NCBI GenBank assembly: GCA_964568655.1
Contig: CAZMRG010000007.1
Span: forward strand, 1-50,951
Direction: 5' to 3'
Length of the DNA stretch: 50,951 nucleotides
DNA from: CAWFKW01 sp964568655
GTDB taxonomy: Bacteria > Bacteroidota > Ignavibacteria > Tepidaquicellales > OLB5
This document shows, piece by piece, positions 50,543 through 50,951 of this stretch (its first letter is position 1; every line of letters begins with the position of its first letter). Both the position numbers and the translations under genes were made by a program. The notes beneath the pieces are model-generated. The model was not told where the DNA came from. It saw nothing but the letters and a program-made list of their open reading frames with translations, and ran no database searches.

Positions 50543-50951
50543 AAGAAATTTCAAAGACATATAACCCGGCTGAAGTTGAGTTTAAGCTGATAGAATTTTG
50601 GGAGAATAACAAATTTTTTTCCCCTGACGCCGCTTCCGCTAAGCCTAAATATTCTATTGTAATCCCGCCGCCTAACGTAACCGGCAATCTTACAATAGGT
50701 CACATGCTTAATAATACTATACAGGATGTTTACGCTAGGTGGAAACGTATGTCAGGTTACAACGTTTTATGGCTTCCGGGTTCAGACCATGCCGGAATAG
50801 CGACTCAGAACGTTGTGGAAAAGAAACTGAAGGAAGAGAAGCTCACAAAATATGATCTTGGCCGCGAGAAATTTGTTAAGAAAGTTTGGGAGTGGAAAGA
50901 AATTTACCATACGAATATTAAGAAGCAGCTAACGCGCATGGGCGCATCTGT
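50539..50951 (+). CDS. valS: Valyl-tRNA synthetase ValS (partial, runs off the right edge)
   Basis: Starting at a TTG that overlaps the ParA stop (TTGA), 137 codons are seen. IPPPNVTGNLTIGHMLN is the ValS-type HIGH region (TIGH here), followed by RMSGYNVLWLPGSDHAGIATQ, which is diagnostic for valyl (and isoleucyl) enzymes; AGIATQNVVE favours ValS. The rest is beyond the window. Confidence 0.94.
   Translation, partial: MKEISKTYNPAEVEFKLIEFWENNKFFSPDAASAKPKYSIVIPPPNVTGNLTIGHMLNNTIQDVYARWKRMSGYNVLWLPGSDHAGIATQNVVEKKLKEEKLTKYDLGREKFVKKVWEWKEIYHTNIKKQLTRMGAS

Overview
The window looks like a contig from a member of the Ignavibacteriota or a close Bacteroidota/Chlorobi relative, probably assembled from a metagenome. 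Four secreted proteins end in the YPNPFNP-type C-terminal sorting domain typical of that group. Start-proximal TAnnTTTG promoter elements occur, Shine-Dalgarno sites are mostly weak, TTG and GTG starts are common, the base composition is AT-rich, and one run of exactly 100 N marks a scaffold gap. No rRNA, tRNA, insertion sequence, phage or CRISPR array was seen. This assignment is inferred from motifs only.

Layout. 1-3700: a secreted M16 protease (cut by the left edge), a PgsA-like phospholipid synthase, an HU-like protein, RuvX and an AlbA_2/winged-helix protein. 3800-6100: a beta-propeller protein with a sorting domain. 6178-14022: a TPP-riboswitch-controlled thiamine operon (thiC, cupin, thiO, thiS, thiG, unknown lipid-box-free secreted protein, tenI-like, thiE, thiD) ending in arfB. 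14026-20300: an alpha/beta hydrolase, a second propeller protein, a subtilase with P-domain, a small membrane protein, and many heptameric and palindromic repeats. 20307-24807: marR-emrA-emrB-tolC efflux operon on the minus strand. 25383-27583: a TrmB regulator with a palindromic operator, a secreted sorting-domain protein and a free-standing sorting-like domain. 27788-32876 (minus): two related lipoproteins, a methyltransferase, recR, ybaB, a CHASE3-PAS sensor and bshB1. 33040-36168 (plus): DUF1573, rhodanese, MauE-like, DUF1573, nitrilase. 36204-41061 (minus): DUF192, uvrB, a PBP4-type carboxypeptidase, mazG. 41230-45172 (minus): a lipoprotein and two tandem outer-membrane-type paralogues. 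45566-50951 (plus): CPBP protease, cdsA, pyrC, an FAH-family enzyme, a ParA ATPase and the start of valS.

The most interesting parts are: (1) the 33040-36168 operon, in which four consecutive envelope proteins all carry CGC or CxC cysteine motifs and which may be an uncharacterised periplasmic thiol or sulfur relay; (2) several families of 7-bp tandem repeats, one of which sits in frame at the same loop of two sorting domains, where three heptamers equal seven codons; (3) a thiamine operon with a REP-flanked cupin gene and a TenI/ThiE pair whose diagnostic His and Pro residues are exchanged; and (4) the 24808-25382 regulatory region with stacked palindromes and an orphan terminator.
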